Below are positions 59,001 to 62,868 of a stretch of 64,000 bases of DNA, piece by piece (within the stretch, counting starts at the first letter, position 1; each line of letters begins with the position of its first letter). The translations under genes were made by a program, and so were the position numbers. The DNA is taken from NCBI RefSeq assembly GCF_014654365.1, contig NZ_BNAY01000001.1, positions 1,693,849 to 1,757,848 of the forward strand. The letters run 5' to 3'. The notes under the pieces were generated by a model. The model ran no database searches, was not told where the DNA came from, and was given only the letters and a program-made list of their open reading frames with translations. This DNA is from Amycolatopsis oliviviridis. Lineage in GTDB: Bacteria > Actinomycetota > Actinomycetes > Mycobacteriales > Pseudonocardiaceae.

Positions 59001-62000
59001 GGAACAGTTTCGACACCGGCGCCAGCCCACCGAACCCGACCTCGACCTGGCCTCCGGAGGTCGCGGTGGAAATGGCGGTGTCGGTCATGTCCGTGACGTT
59101 GGTGAAGCCGAGCATCGAATCGTCCGGCAGCACGCCGACGAGCTCGACATCGTTCTTACGGGGGCTGTCCACCTCGAATTTGAGGGCGTGCCGGACGGAG
59201 CCGTCGAAGCTGGTGAGGTCGGTGGAGAGCACCGGTGTGCCGGACAGCATCGTCGACAGGGACGGCCGGAGGCCGGTGCCCGTCAGCAGCTCACGCAACT
59301 CGTTCCAGCCGGGCGCTCCCAGCGCCGTGGCCGACGGACGTCCCTTCTGGCTCAGCGCCGCGGCCACGCTGTCGAACAGGGCCGCTTCGTCTTTGACTTT
59401 CAGGACCTCGGTCGCCGTGAACTCGATGCGCTTCGCCCAGTCCGGCTGGAACTCGCCCACGCGCGTGGTCTTCGCCGGCCTGCCGAGCCCTCGCAGGTGC
59501 TCCGGGATGATCAGCTTGACCGTCTGCCCGGTGACGGGCCCCGTCTTCTCCCGGCCGCGGCTGTCGGTGACGGTGACCTCGTAGACGACGCCGACGTCCG
59601 CCGCCCAGGCGGGCCCGGCCGCCCGGATCGAACCGAGGTTGGTGGTGGTCGTGGTGGCGATGTGCCGCCGGGCCGGGCGTCCGACGAAGGCCGTCACCGA
59701 CGCCCAGGCGTGCACCATCGCCGTGGCCAGCATCGTGGACGCGCCGCCACCGACGACCCACGGCCGGGTGTCGTTGCGGCCTTCGGTATGCGTGACCTGT
59801 TCGAAGTCCTTGATGTGCCCGACACCGACGTCGAACGGTTCTTTCCCCCTGAGGACGGCGTTGTCGAGGTCCATCTTCGCGCGGATCTTGACCGAGTACC
59901 ACTCGCCGTCCGCCCACACGCCGAAGGTCCGGCCGGAGCGCAGCAGGGTTTCGAACCTCGTGCGGGTGAGCCGCGTGGCGATCTGGCCGAATCCCGTCTC
60001 GTGCTTGATCTCCTTGCCGCTGAGTTCCTTGACGAAATCGCGGACCAGCGCGGTGAGTTCCTTGTCGCCGGTGGCCTTGCCGGTGACGGTGACTCCACCG
60101 AGCGCCTCTCCGTCCCGCGCGTACATGGGCAAGGCGGAACGGAGGTCGGTCGGCCGGGCGGGCTTGCCGTCCGCGAAGCCGTCGTAGTGCGAGCCGGCCA
60201 TCGTCGAGCCGGCCAACGTCGAGCCGCCGTCATCGCTGTCGGCGAACGAGGCCAGAGTGCTGGTGGACGACTGCCTGCTCGGTCCGGCCTCGGCGAACCC
60301 CGCGCCCTTGCCGAGCAGGACCGCGCCCGGGGTCGGGTTCTGCCCTGCCTCGAGCGGCCGGAGGTCGGTCGTGGTGACCTCGACCCGACGTCCGGGGGCG
60401 AAGGGCACCACTTCGCGGGCGATACCGGCGTCCCGGGCGAGCTGCGCGAACCGCGCGGTCTCGGGGTCGGTGATCGCACAGGTGACCACCATGAGTTTGT
60501 TCCACGGCTTCGGCTGGCCGGTGGCCGACAGGCTCCGGTTCACGTCGGCCAGCGCGTCGACGACCTGCTCGATCCGTCCGGTCCGCGCTCCCCCACCGGT
60601 TTCGGTGGACGAATGCCACACCACGGTGAAGTCGGCGTCGGAACCCCTGCTCGCGCCGGCGGCGAACGCGTCGGCCACCGCGGTCGCCTCGGCGTCCGGC
60701 AGGAACGAAGCGCCGATCACCGACTGCTCGGGCGAAATCAGCGGCCGTGCCGAAGGCATCGCGTCCTCGGCCTCGGGCCGGGACCGGTCGGTGGTGGCGC
60801 CGCCGTCGGCTGCCCGGTCGTGGCCGGGGAGCGCCGGATCGTGCTCCGCGCGCGCCGGACCCGTGGTCGTGGCGTCGGCGGTGGCCCTGCCCGCGGCCTG
60901 CGCCGTGTCGGCGCCGCCGCTGTCCCGTGCGGCCGTCTGTTCCGGACCGACCTGCCGTTCGAGCGCGGGAGTCACCGCGTGCGGCCGCCCGGGGGCGACG
61001 TTCGCGACCGTCTCGGGCCTGGCTGGGCCGGTTCCGTCGGTGCGCGCGACGGTGGTGGCCGGCGTGGCACCACGTGGCTCCGCTGCCGTGACGGGGCGGG
61101 CGGCCTCCAGCGGCCCTGCCGCACTCGCCTGCTGCCGCGCCGTCGCGGACTCCGGGGTCGCCGTCCTTCCCGCACCGGTGTCTCCCGGTGTCGAAACGGC
61201 CGCCGGATTCGCTCCGGCCACGGGAGCGACCGGGGTAACGGCGACGGGAACCACGCCGGGGGTCTCGCCCAGCGCCGGTGCCGTGGTGTGGCCTGACTCG
61301 ACTGTCGCCGTCTCGGTGCCTGTGTGCGCCGAGGCAACGTGGGCCTCGGCGGCGCTTGCCGGAGTGAACACCGCGCCCAGCGCGTGACCGGCCGTCGTGG
61401 TGACGCCCGGGTCGGCCGCTCGGCTGTCTGCGGCGATCGTGTCCGCGTAGGACGGTGGCGCCTCGGGGAAAAGCATTTCCCCGGTGGTGAGATGATCGCC
61501 GGTCTTGGCGCCGGTCTTGACATCGGCGGCGGAGACCGACGCCTCGCTGCCGGTCTTGACGTCGGCGCTGGTCTTGATGTCGGCACCGGTCTTGACGTCC
61601 GTACCGGGTTTCGTGTCCGCGGCGACCGCGCCCGGTTCGGGGATCGTCAGCTGCGGCGCGCCCGGCAGATGACCCAACGCCGACATCAGCGCGTCCAGCG
61701 AACCCGCACCCGAACCCGTGGACGACGAACCACTACGGCCGCCGCCGAACCCGGACAATGCCCCCAGCATCCCCAGCCACGGACTCGCGTGCGGTGACCC
61801 CGTGGCGGCGTTGATCACCGGAGCGGTGATGAACACCACCCCCACCTGACCAAAACCGTACGACAGGTGCCCCAACGCCTCCACGGACCCCGGAACCACC
61901 CGCTTCGGCGCCTCGACCGCCTTACCCGCATCCGCCGCGGCCTCCGGCGACTTCTCCCCGCCGACAGCGGCCTCCGGTGCCTTCTCACCACCGGCTTTCC

Positions 62001-62868
62001 CCGTCACGCCACCTGGCACCGCGCCATCCACAGCATCAGCGGCTTCTTTCGCGGCCAGCTTCGCCGCCAGATCATCCGCCGCTTCGGCGGCGACCTTGCC
62101 CGCCGCCTGACCCGCCCCCTCCAACGCCGCACCCCGCACCCACACCGCACCCGCATGAAAGATCCCCGCGAAGGCACCACCCAGCGCGCCACCCACGAAC
62201 GACCCCAGCAACGACTTACCGTCGAACCCGTCACGCTTCCCCGCCGCGACCTGCCCGGCCTGGATCGACAAATCCAAACCGCCCATGATCCCCGCGCCCG
62301 CGGCCCCGAACTTCCCCGCCTGCCACGCCGTCGCGCCCAGCCCCGCCAGTGCTTTAGCACCCAGCTGCTTCGCCGACATCGCCGCCAACGCCTGCATCTT
62401 CGCCACCAGCGCACGCCACATCGCCATCAACGCCGCCCGCGCCGTCAGAATCGCCGCACCAGCCATGAACGCGAAAATCAACGTCGCCAGCAAATGCACG
62501 ATGGTGGCCAGCGCCATCGCCGCCATCGCGACCATCATGACCTTGGCCTTCACCACATCGGCCGCGGCCGTCTTCGTCATCGACGCCAGACTGCCCGACG
62601 CCTCCCCCAACGCCTCCACACCCGACACCATGTCCTTGCCCAGAAAAGACGAAAAGAACTCCCCGGTCTCACCCTCCAGCGCCGCGTCCACCCCGGCACC
62701 GCTCGCCCGCAACGCGTCCTGATACTCCTGCGCGGCCACCTCGAACTCACGCCACGCCCGCTCCAACGCAGACAACGCCACGTCATTGCCCTCAGGCCAC
62801 GACATCCCCAACGTCACCAAAAAGAACTTCTGCAACTCCGGGGGCAGCTTCACCGAACCACCGGCCAT
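35074..62868 (-). CDS. Giant 9264-aa T7SS-linked protein with six lonely-Cys modules and SET-like C-terminus
   Basis: This is one uninterrupted frame of 9265 codons, starting at ATG 62868 after a strong GGGAGGAGG. Residues 1-105 are a WXG/CpnT-like helical head; about 107-150 are hydrophobic, followed by a glycine-zipper-like VGGALGGAFAGIFHAG. A Thr/Ala/Pro linker with PPSY (Tyr474) leads to the first Cys module (Cys797). Residues about 860-4550 hold at least eight divergent beta-rich modules and a coiled coil (about 2440-2660). Five further Cys modules (Cys4679, 5647, 6458, 7235, 7897) alternate with helical winged-helix-like repeats and a recurring FDPE...WALARLAEGR...SGGLLS unit. The final 165 residues look like a SET methyltransferase. 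The head and neighbouring T7SS suggest export; functions of the middle part are unknown. Confidence 0.93.
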   Translation of the reverse strand: MAGGSVKLPPELQKFFLVTLGMSWPEGNDVALSALERAWREFEVAAQEYQDALRASGAGVDAALEGETGEFFSSFLGKDMVSGVEALGEASGSLASMTKTAAADVVKAKVMMVAMAAMALATIVHLLATLIFAFMAGAAILTARAALMAMWRALVAKMQALAAMSAKQLGAKALAGLGATAWQAGKFGAAGAGIMGGLDLSIQAGQVAAGKRDGFDGKSLLGSFVGGALGGAFAGIFHAGAVWVRGAALEGAGQAAGKVAAEAADDLAAKLAAKEAADAVDGAVPGGVTGKAGGEKAPEAAVGGEKSPEAAADAGKAVEAPKRVVPGSVEALGHLSYGFGQVGVVFITAPVINAATGSPHASPWLGMLGALSGFGGGRSGSSSTGSGAGSLDALMSALGHLPGAPQLTIPEPGAVAADTKPGTDVKTGADIKTSADVKTGSEASVSAADVKTGAKTGDHLTTGEMLFPEAPPSYADTIAADSRAADPGVTTTAGHALGAVFTPASAAEAHVASAHTGTETATVESGHTTAPALGETPGVVPVAVTPVAPVAGANPAAVSTPGDTGAGRTATPESATARQQASAAGPLEAARPVTAAEPRGATPATTVARTDGTGPARPETVANVAPGRPHAVTPALERQVGPEQTAARDSGGADTAQAAGRATADATTTGPARAEHDPALPGHDRAADGGATTDRSRPEAEDAMPSARPLISPEQSVIGASFLPDAEATAVADAFAAGASRGSDADFTVVWHSSTETGGGARTGRIEQVVDALADVNRSLSATGQPKPWNKLMVVTCAITDPETARFAQLARDAGIAREVVPFAPGRRVEVTTTDLRPLEAGQNPTPGAVLLGKGAGFAEAGPSRQSSTSTLASFADSDDGGSTLAGSTMAGSHYDGFADGKPARPTDLRSALPMYARDGEALGGVTVTGKATGDKELTALVRDFVKELSGKEIKHETGFGQIATRLTRTRFETLLRSGRTFGVWADGEWYSVKIRAKMDLDNAVLRGKEPFDVGVGHIKDFEQVTHTEGRNDTRPWVVGGGASTMLATAMVHAWASVTAFVGRPARRHIATTTTTNLGSIRAAGPAWAADVGVVYEVTVTDSRGREKTGPVTGQTVKLIIPEHLRGLGRPAKTTRVGEFQPDWAKRIEFTATEVLKVKDEAALFDSVAAALSQKGRPSATALGAPGWNELRELLTGTGLRPSLSTMLSGTPVLSTDLTSFDGSVRHALKFEVDSPRKNDVELVGVLPDDSMLGFTNVTDMTDTAISTATSGGQVEVGFGGLAPVSKLFRAAGGITAGVGFRRVRRVATGAHTSSGAALYATGGIGVYKVTTNLKVTPVGGKTMEPHQITAYVRMGLPEAKAQGLPVPPGTSDKVIPTEDKFFEPPYLPTSAAGGQVAAGLFTGATKVSPAVESFVRSLPGFAKFLPARGDFLPSPVKVDGFALREQLANLRKIETAFSATAMRSRLDSLIGPGLKVQLKRRGLFTSEYVEVRVKAKLSEGEHLGKAYDRTILATAAHSPVNSSATATERGVTVGAEARAVLVPDTSAASGMADFTVAPLRFAGSESRRNGVDLEAERLDWNLGSQNTHVFAHDVDFEIEVRTFSRPRAWVRRLTPGSPFRTVPEPTVYRQDAIGRPIEGKIELWLDEGVVWKQDPADFAKAGTREDTPPEVRWLSQEETPTLAEFTQAPAKPPQFMRAEAVTGSSRLQALLEELLGKVTDGDAVLTLPGPSAERLDRMFTPERLRTELRALTTHGELSTGLRYKRRVQDRVADVGVRMDLENPVVVSVGSHWDAERSFVGGSHAVGESGGRKAFGALASISSYLRPPDGKGRGQVYLGANFVPYSRGHDESLEVAAEYERMRRGGADGDGRNILVRYDNRVRMVVETRNEGLIDSEVKRGGVESVLAEPSGERLHTYVRMTEEEARALNLLPEAEERANPPGEFEAPERSSDGFGTESFEDVPYLGNFFGKGIEELRKLRPGLLPASLLDDAMHNLRRLRDLESPQSVLTLIDDLISGGVGIPLHQRGLLTTETHQVRLRAVPTRTEFKDVVHDNVDNDVWTYGSRVTIDGQDNGKTYGATARAGARGVYSDGDTSGSTGATAGGSASKTTTARRENYKINAVNYNTSSNGPFARYLQHLRLDLELVRADGEPLRLASHDTSVTRRTLADDQRIATEPAKPPARREDPVVVRVDPAEMDAAGIREWMTGGSGKPLPRMAAIAHLANAEAIRDAAGEAVRLALESAGRGDAAPTAGMASDAVIAAATSSNQLKSHLRAGLDYTGAGKTFTATGAELPALIDERVVGGQKVKVRLYARIVEESLAGMSGKARIDRTARIREQANASTDQTIGGATAVNPLEAFVVDPNDNWIAPGPISANSPGDYHTPVTGNLLRRAHEERAFQSKSLLSQHLEIRVVAETEDGHRGVAEAPNVYAKTRMQTKELASRGLKLTPALLSAQTKVSDAADAWREAEKKAEATQRALDDKYLEQVAAERRFERPTRELAELIDHPAGRLDEVYEAAKEAAATASEESTRARAVLPALAEEIRRLEQRPRAGEEQSGPALDAAQPLMSHAAVDRVKADRAQIHAYAETQRARAVELTDAVQDFDATYREWETARAEYDKASKALTRDARAARQSADEALAAWWEAKKEQQEAIDRFNRRPAAPRAPGNRPEHVLSTIPEDSVAPSVARESEDGSGPEAAKPATARYWRGDRSFGPARQVAKTENADLVIDAVGTATAELRHALENDVRSFYGGREITVDGKRYRVSAEPDWNRAQPVESSATTTSESASRSHSTTAAVSAGRTPMARIAFFLPMVPGMFGLGLVFAPTNVASSRRAGHTESTSETGSISLPEGRTRVLDVPLEVRVTPLDAAGKPDGPTTIVGSPAHPDKTLAPVTVRMAMPEGLTAAERSVPTPAFLPAAALEAVSVRQETVAVHKGKARPPRAGEDRSMAGQLIRIWKVGGAAERGAIRNALSPVALEQRLPSVAVSRKQADDGHGWVSAAALLPEGSPLRKLLPTKQRELEMRVIAERVAYLETIEGGVHRRTTSESATGDSGATATRDWSGSFAAGPGFDVGAVSAAGGLMVGGGRNVTRGRATTRTTATDHATERTEPVVRYKTVYRVEARTPGKPVVAFPGALDAYHWTDVENARQAGITGDRGEPVRTVPAAEAEGVVAKAALQLPEAAERLSAMMRASARTIPGHHRWAWRNTDFVVDPDAAPPSGGRSAAEARRVARGRAIAGAISGENLAQRAADMLSDGPLTVDLTPEHGRGHEYHASFQVSAKLLGELEPLDTPAGRPVATTLSETERTAATASVTKSYLGGAVARVYSSVVNSMALLTAYSKGTRTSSRTTDLEQQTGVTDRSAIGTELDTSGNVRPEPLRRYRARVRLDVEGSYWNRHNALVRGASFGASGLHRPETHKLEIVDTDGNADRGSVEVDVVLELPPSRAVELTRRVEPVGWEIVPEHELAPGGQPHRGQSRELDNIRVVSIKGLDHVRKHGAEAQERASGDPALAFADGENSRLRDEQLSERSARLNPRLFSRPTVIGDQRWARRRADAAAQLEVSYTLHEPKVLATYTRQPDRTVSGTKTTGQGKAKGWTQANSVEYAWVPMSETVREAVGVLSRAMGLLLQELAIWKGGRNTGSMTRTETGTSTGFRGEPETYHLVEATLGVTEIAGSRHRGNLDRYDVTKAPAPKSFGVRYRLPEAATVLVTKKQLQVILAEDARITAAERELAAESVGTPTPERSATSVSGSARPGLPAGWTHGVLDPLDLSDQIGALRESLVEKLGRERAERLLPLSRLEGQHDNLGDAQRYLAGFQSALADVTNGGTSTPLRIEDRVSGETFDLVVSAEPLTGPKDAAIEHGTLTRGSTVARAKTESKTSTRILAELTSLFSPAVSLRSEKAVAESEAKPGKHGAPYFNFGYGFGGMSEWLKQFRAEQRQHVETRIQSEIARGALSVSQADFRFDLRIERKGERLAETSVDRTVSSRSLPEDSPKPADGELSAGQVTVRHPSEGAPDALGQWAQDTLGARFPDPGRSRALDFHGDTADLVRALDLGLRTAGRAVESETVRLARAAFSPSRLEALQTRYAEGVELELPPALGVKATVYARPRGDGELLGASARVGLTGSSSWSGNKHTEVGTESEHVLLANPYVAAGVPQPKGSETYEQGRQTLGGASDWVIGLDPLGGRGDGSEQGTGSSSGGPELPSVNKGAEPEKITSVWSEPWDFRIVIEPDSRFSGRRTVVDVEFDRGYVTRYADRADRLPPSVTNAAEEMARADAVWEAARAKLRTEPTEANRLAENTAEAAWRLAEERYRQAIADVREPWLTATAPAARVEFQKHGDGSNVRRAELAKVVEQVLQARREGKQTVLRYRFEGGADLQAHRTLLERELGHQLGLAQFGLQPHERFGVAELGMDTTPVFVGGRGDTRADIWVEVVAGDERSSAGAKEMEAGAEPSSPRPEPPLPAEIPVPREPVTRASEPATELESFLDPGESAGPARETQPDADPAHRVDEADEADGVATPERRDSMELTEIPVIPPFQPSVARTPEMGHVTEAPVIERVLATPAGEMVALLLPGKGDTPAGVAFLDRAKVPEVRAIRAAAAKLEEERPGTFVIAGRQRNGAFAVPTGYGDTTRVPTAETFAAVSDYLVPWSEVRRVVVLACYLTDPIVGELRRFAPPGVEVEARILHDQVHVHHDGTIMSGEALWPIVPAVSLHPDSAPGAAGLPTRRTVEWTEHGEREVASAMEAVKRVIEEEGADVTQGEVIARLRNFPAESVVAAWHRVHGTVPAALPVPRDQLGSALAELLGSSAGIDREAAYGALKEKFAKEGYAPLGKTRFDALWRDTNPSSSGPSRPGMPPSAPKSKHDPEKLDAAMRDAMSRLGYGEKKVTAKAIFDLAKNLLKDPGTGKSPGNEFLQQSWNRVRGQGVKLRGEPAARALQGIRDSNPEIDPSEALRELRTLVEQRPDLPQVDMATVVQHWGGPIPESALAGDGIQRGKNVEHTSEELKNITKQAISALEKTRPEGSTKEITQSQVRKYLSDTGVKAAGNRLWQAWHEAKETTPAVRRGDTEKLVRAALSVLLAENANISRRDAFQLLKPQFSQNIKEVFSRVWLDAGVGARSVADPESAAHGLASVVRETLENRPDWTLEQAVGHLASWDVADEARLTAAADGMGRLPAPAALEAVDDARLDATVRSVLAENGELTIAEVWGEVRAGGVEATYERIGEAVARVVPGREQRGLRTISDMLVGEVAKILVKANERLLIADFEAELRARGISIAGYRATYHLRLAKAVLGIPLPALNDAALDRHLLGLLGEDRTERKIGSVTQLVRAVHDQGRDIGYRRIQDSLARLRSTHPDLVDGLRGKIPASELDTGSAAGRPRSVTAGKRPAEDPVAAPSKRPAVADARETSPEALDPAADERPATGDAGALLESDVAFVVGFDPMANRSQSSLRSLLEQVSEWVPPLRPTVDGDGVLVSPRLREVVDQWGMARLTEGRPVSWVAEASGGLLSVDRVGALLDSVSAARDLETSAGRVVVSEFRDGQGRVVGAGFVDRGDVGAVVGARAAVERLRADYPDAFVMVGRHRDGVVEAPGANAVRMGAVEAFRGLAAGVESWAPFSRVIVLACYLSDPVLNSVSAGVRSIPGAGHVEVMPYHLGEVITVDLDGTITTGTHPGPHRPVLSLHPDSEPVASQETRPAGEPSSSTGGPQRNYGSQEELVAAVREAKAELLQAGAAKIGLKEVGTWLRSNKKGATNSDILEAWRIVEGTENNLHGIELWEAQRAALAGVRESDPGITREGAKNELKKLYPKLGRDRFTALWKEVVKGVSAGARDSGTAVLPGQEFEGVVRETIQRDPELTVEQVVDLVAGQNGADRASVAAAAERVEAALRLDAAVTRVLAESENPTTVEIWGDVRSGGILAGYDSVAGTLARLAPQRSFAATQKISDELLLAFAKDLADPKLTGSGLRHELEKRKIEAGQSRVRKALAEAQESAGPVPALPRGAELDQRVAGILEGETGSGNRAPSVSQVQQRLLASGVPALSFEQVKASIDRVEGTVELDDVVRAVIGENPGVASAELVRKTKDRVRGVTAEEIFSAAARVNAPRARDRVEGPAEVDDVVRAVVGENPGVESAESVRGASKDRADGAVELDAVVRALIEEDPGRTGTELVRKTKHRVRGVTAEEILSAAARVNAPQVPGSGSGAAKRPAAEAETSPAGEVVDVAPAPGTVSGMRDALDESVVTHVLEFDPEANALQPSLAAMLEALKTWDQGIVLERTEGGVRASAPVWELADRWGLARLAEGRDAPWVAEKSGGLISAERADALWGTPAMTRVLDTAAGRVVGLELHGRRGASIGMAFVPHEDSTAVRAVHAAAMRLQNEPGTFAVFGKHREGFFAVPRVGGGTSTLDAVSAFTALSAQLRPWSAAIQRAVVVACYLTDPQIGELRAHLAGTPQARHVELIPYHLGDRLNVHRDGRITVGDDIGGDAPAVRLDPDTETSTQVRGNAGRRLTYTDAQLEHAIRQILATPRNGEKATLTEVKQRLTNPETGGRPGTRRITEVFRRLTGTRPVPRGYTEAVRDFTRELVADNPAMPWDEGFAAAKERVPRLIERHFDRAWKAAGGRPSEPAVSRPDPDLALDSMVRESLGDRTDAAEIRPILDDLLAREAVDAKRLHSSVVRVTGVALDDLLRPVDDGEVNRLVENVVATSGALSFLTIADELRSRGVRVSHDRVLASLKTVHPAWSQRRPQRISSADLDRLLGELYGEGQVPSIAKTVDTLAAFNYVAGRGKIVESFARIRESRTVTLESMSVEDVHARLAEILAERGTRAVDIEKVVPHVVRALRADPARTDLAIGKELRLERKAGARTKLVQLTTDVRAAMREVAASLPVEAAVSALRAEEPGLTAEQLSAKVRETMPTAGDARIRAAVARLTAVASSARQEPAPIADVRRTTTGEAQTAPRRRVRATAEQKAVRRERMRVLRTEVAPRSPLAQAAHLVPPPRSARRMDAVLDQRGVEFVLRFDPNTPAGRMSPRAKLESLAQWYPEIDLMPRVDGLLESLQLRAVVDQWALDRLAEGYTPAWVVAASDALLTPSRVASLRAEVPVNERVLMTPMGNVVALELPGRVGTPAGAAFLPRANREAVRAVVTAAARLQAAEPNSFVLFGRHANGQFLAPGEGGAMKGIPAVAGLDAVSRQVIPWATVSRVIVVACDLTGPVLSALQWHVSNLLPMKSVQVVAWQLNTKLHVFDDGDIVGGLIPPGRVPAVSFHPDGAPSGAVPPRRPKFTLDQTTDAMRAVIADLEKDGSSTTQATAKRHAKDRLKDPVTGRGPGNDLLQRAWHEARGTQPAPHVAGEVLRKIVDENPGIGRDTAKDLLTEQISGRKDLFEVGDKRFAALWREAGSVDRVRRGDDIDLDSVVRDSFTDRPDATVKEVVDRLLSENVADERSLLASVGRVVPVGGRPGDPFGETRATEQEPQFGELRVRASAMLAVNPALTNNQFVSALREQNILIRKQLAGEALTAAKLAAGFPVRGRVDARLDDAVIELLITRPSTTHTEIRRVLREMDPPIRVGPEAARASLARAREKLAELSPTVKAVLDEQPDLAGPALVARVREIQPDAETGLVEATAAMVHDPQIVPARASAAGATNKRSAEEAGLGVRAPKRAATIPSVPVDPETIDFVLKFDPEHNRTQGTLREMLAAVSVWRPQLSVPDPVERRAVSPEMRELVDRWALARLDSARGQSWVVEKSGGLLSAERVASLADSRTTERALPTSAGEITVVALPDNGGGLAGAAFLRSADAAAVRGVRAAAARLRETDPDAFVLFGEHRDGRFRAPRDGEGFADLAVSEAFDAIAGSLVPWSSAKQVIVVACDLTDPVVTRLQQRADVLSGGSLKVSAYHLHDKVNVFEDGTLAAGTGPWSSPPVWSLHPDATSPRPEGTGTRLGRRPGMTDDELENRVREVVRRLEEMNPGKKVSRTQLQEHIKDPDTGKAPGTDRLRRALHAVRGTQPVPRGEVTTEIRFAEIWTTHDRDTEVVADNPQETDAPRQAKPKYYESTQHRIDDAELDSHLREEFGADSQPTIADAARSLREKEFSVGDYRIQSSLKRIWTENRLPIEYKIERQTQRILEMLRKEPWLVRRRIIEILRAEKETFRNETLNRMIKTAREELARGAESLSVGAVVHGLLDGHPGVTPAQLRAAMALLKPAATREEIDAAAAERPSSSADEVTASGLSDELPVRLGKRPAQEPVAGRTKRAATVTERPEIAGMGDTAHSRAPGEGTTDPPGYVPTEAWRAALAEKAEAAGRDNPLVYADTVRSLNERFSREGYADIGKNRARALWQEVVGEQSAARASVDEQVDSIVRAAIAENAGSSVGEIVELLSARNVADRNTLFASISRVAQTSQREMPSRLPARRGEVGGLRSIDREELSGVVESALAKNPNLSMLGVAAAVTDAGMYAPRGWIDDAVRAVDPERMTKSGGRIADENLPRLVSELIAREHTFDEVVQKVRADGYIVIRQTVHALYRQARRDAGMAPLSRIDDQELEHRVTELVNEGARLTATDVQRRLEAEGISIGWHRVQPVHLRVSVAAEVRVQLGQDPGLSHAALVAAVKQTLPKADDAQLAAAVASSMNEVREPGTASRAELFTPRWESPEPAPGLTPEAEAGYERAVDTLLSYDPDVRGKQPTLKAMLEAVSRSVPALAPEQRDGVLVSPRVKEVVDRWVLARLAEGRAPAWVAEKSGRLISWNELAVDGDGLILPRLREMVERWGMTSLAEGRSPRWVEETSGGLLPAERAVERAVRSFDPENDQSLPSLRALLESRSSWFSDFDLTLDDQGVVVSPRIRAVVDQWGLARLAEDRVPALVAAKSGGLLTAPRLASVYNTTTESGTREATAGGTTVWQDQANSRTTWPISSGSAPDFILSAASRTGLYPIERMDDLVYWRDPADPLYRVAGFLADAEGRVHPEVRSRADEIEVKIIGGGKSHLMKIARNRADPRLPVTAVRDLERIWPRIENTVAEEVRRVVELGYVPPREGGPEVLLRPQPGRKVYVGRVKPLHTAPHEQVLVGQLGLNLADPPGAVPAAAQPSLLNGEIIAIYLGGYLGRVAEMRTEAEAAVEADWERRYPAYPAYLMQTGDRQRGDLVSAEAAANSSAFINAATTSDGRTDSSRVNVSMLATKIVLPDKDRPRRTIVMTANVFVALENAFDPETNPFGVLLTDYGDMYEFSDPEVKTEEP
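35077..35610 (-). other. SET-domain-like C-terminal region of the giant protein
   Basis: Residues about 9087-9264 contain, in SET order, SLLNGEIIAIYLGG (NGE at 9119-9121; SET consensus G-E-x-I-x-x-Y-x-G), AANSSAFINAA (Asn9179-Asn9185; consensus G-N-x-x-R-F-I-N-H) and, after a strand IVMTANVFVAL, the end LLTDYGDMYEF (Tyr9248; consensus E-L-x-x-D-Y-G). The pseudoknot-forming motifs are in place, but the Arg and His of RFINH are Ala and Ala here. Known SET proteins methylate Lys using SAM. Confidence 0.65.
36130..36830 (-). repeat. Three successive FDPE/SGGLL helical units near the C-terminus
   Basis: The units contain SYDPDVRGKQPTLKAMLEAV, SFDPENDQSLPSLRALLE and an in-between partial copy. Each is followed by V-V-D-x-W-G-L-A-R-L-A-E-x-R and SGGLL. 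Elsewhere in the protein this unit precedes a Cys module; here it precedes the SET-like region. Confidence 0.7.
39058..39465 (-). other. Lonely-Cys module 6 (Cys7897)
   Basis: FVLFGEHRDGRFRAPRDGEG, then VIVVACDLTDPVV and VNVFEDGTL. It is closest to modules 4 and 5. Confidence 0.75.
41044..41451 (-). other. Lonely-Cys module 5 (Cys7235)
   Basis: FVLFGRHANGQFLAPGEGGA, then VIVVACDLTGPVL and LHVFDDGDI. Confidence 0.75.
43375..43782 (-). other. Lonely-Cys module 4 (Cys6458)
   Basis: FAVFGKHREGFFAVPRVGGG, then AVVVACYLTDPQI and LNVHRDGRI. Confidence 0.75.
44221..44600 (-). repeat. Recent tandem duplication inside the giant gene (about 273-bp period)
   Basis: The block CGCGTTCACTCGCGCCGCCG at 44221 recurs at 44494, followed by almost identical DNA for about 100 bp. 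The encoded units are VRKTKHRVRGVTAEEILSAA and VRKTKDRVRGVTAEEIFSAA, 91 residues apart, each preceded by a V-V-R-A-[VL]-I-x-E-[ND]-P-G helix. Confidence 0.75.
45808..46209 (-). other. Lonely-Cys module 3 (Cys5647)
   Basis: FVMVGRHRDGVVEAPGANAV, then VIVLACYLSDPVL and ITVDLDGTI. Confidence 0.75.
48712..49149 (-). other. Lonely-Cys module 2 (Cys4679)
   Basis: FVIAGRQRNGAFAVPTGYGD, then VVVLACYLTDPIV and VHVHHDGTI. It opens the C-terminal half, where Cys modules alternate with helical repeats. Confidence 0.75.
54885..55543 (-). other. Coiled-coil segment of the giant protein
   Basis: Residues about 2440-2660 are Ala/Glu/Lys/Arg-rich with heptad spacing (DAADAWREAEKKAEATQRAL, ALAEEIRRLEQRP, KADRAQIHAYAETQRARAVE) and nearly free of Gly and Pro. 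It interrupts the beta-rich modules and may form a stalk. Confidence 0.75.
60358..60723 (-). other. Divergent Cys module 1 (Cys797)
   Basis: VIGASFLPDAEATAVADAFA, FTVVWHSSTETGG and LMVVTCAITDPETARF. It has the same order as modules 2-6 but is much more divergent, and it directly follows the disordered linker. Confidence 0.6.

Noticed and set aside
57838..61296. 1152-aa ORF antisense to the giant gene
   Set aside because: Same reason: composition typical of an antisense shadow in high-GC DNA.
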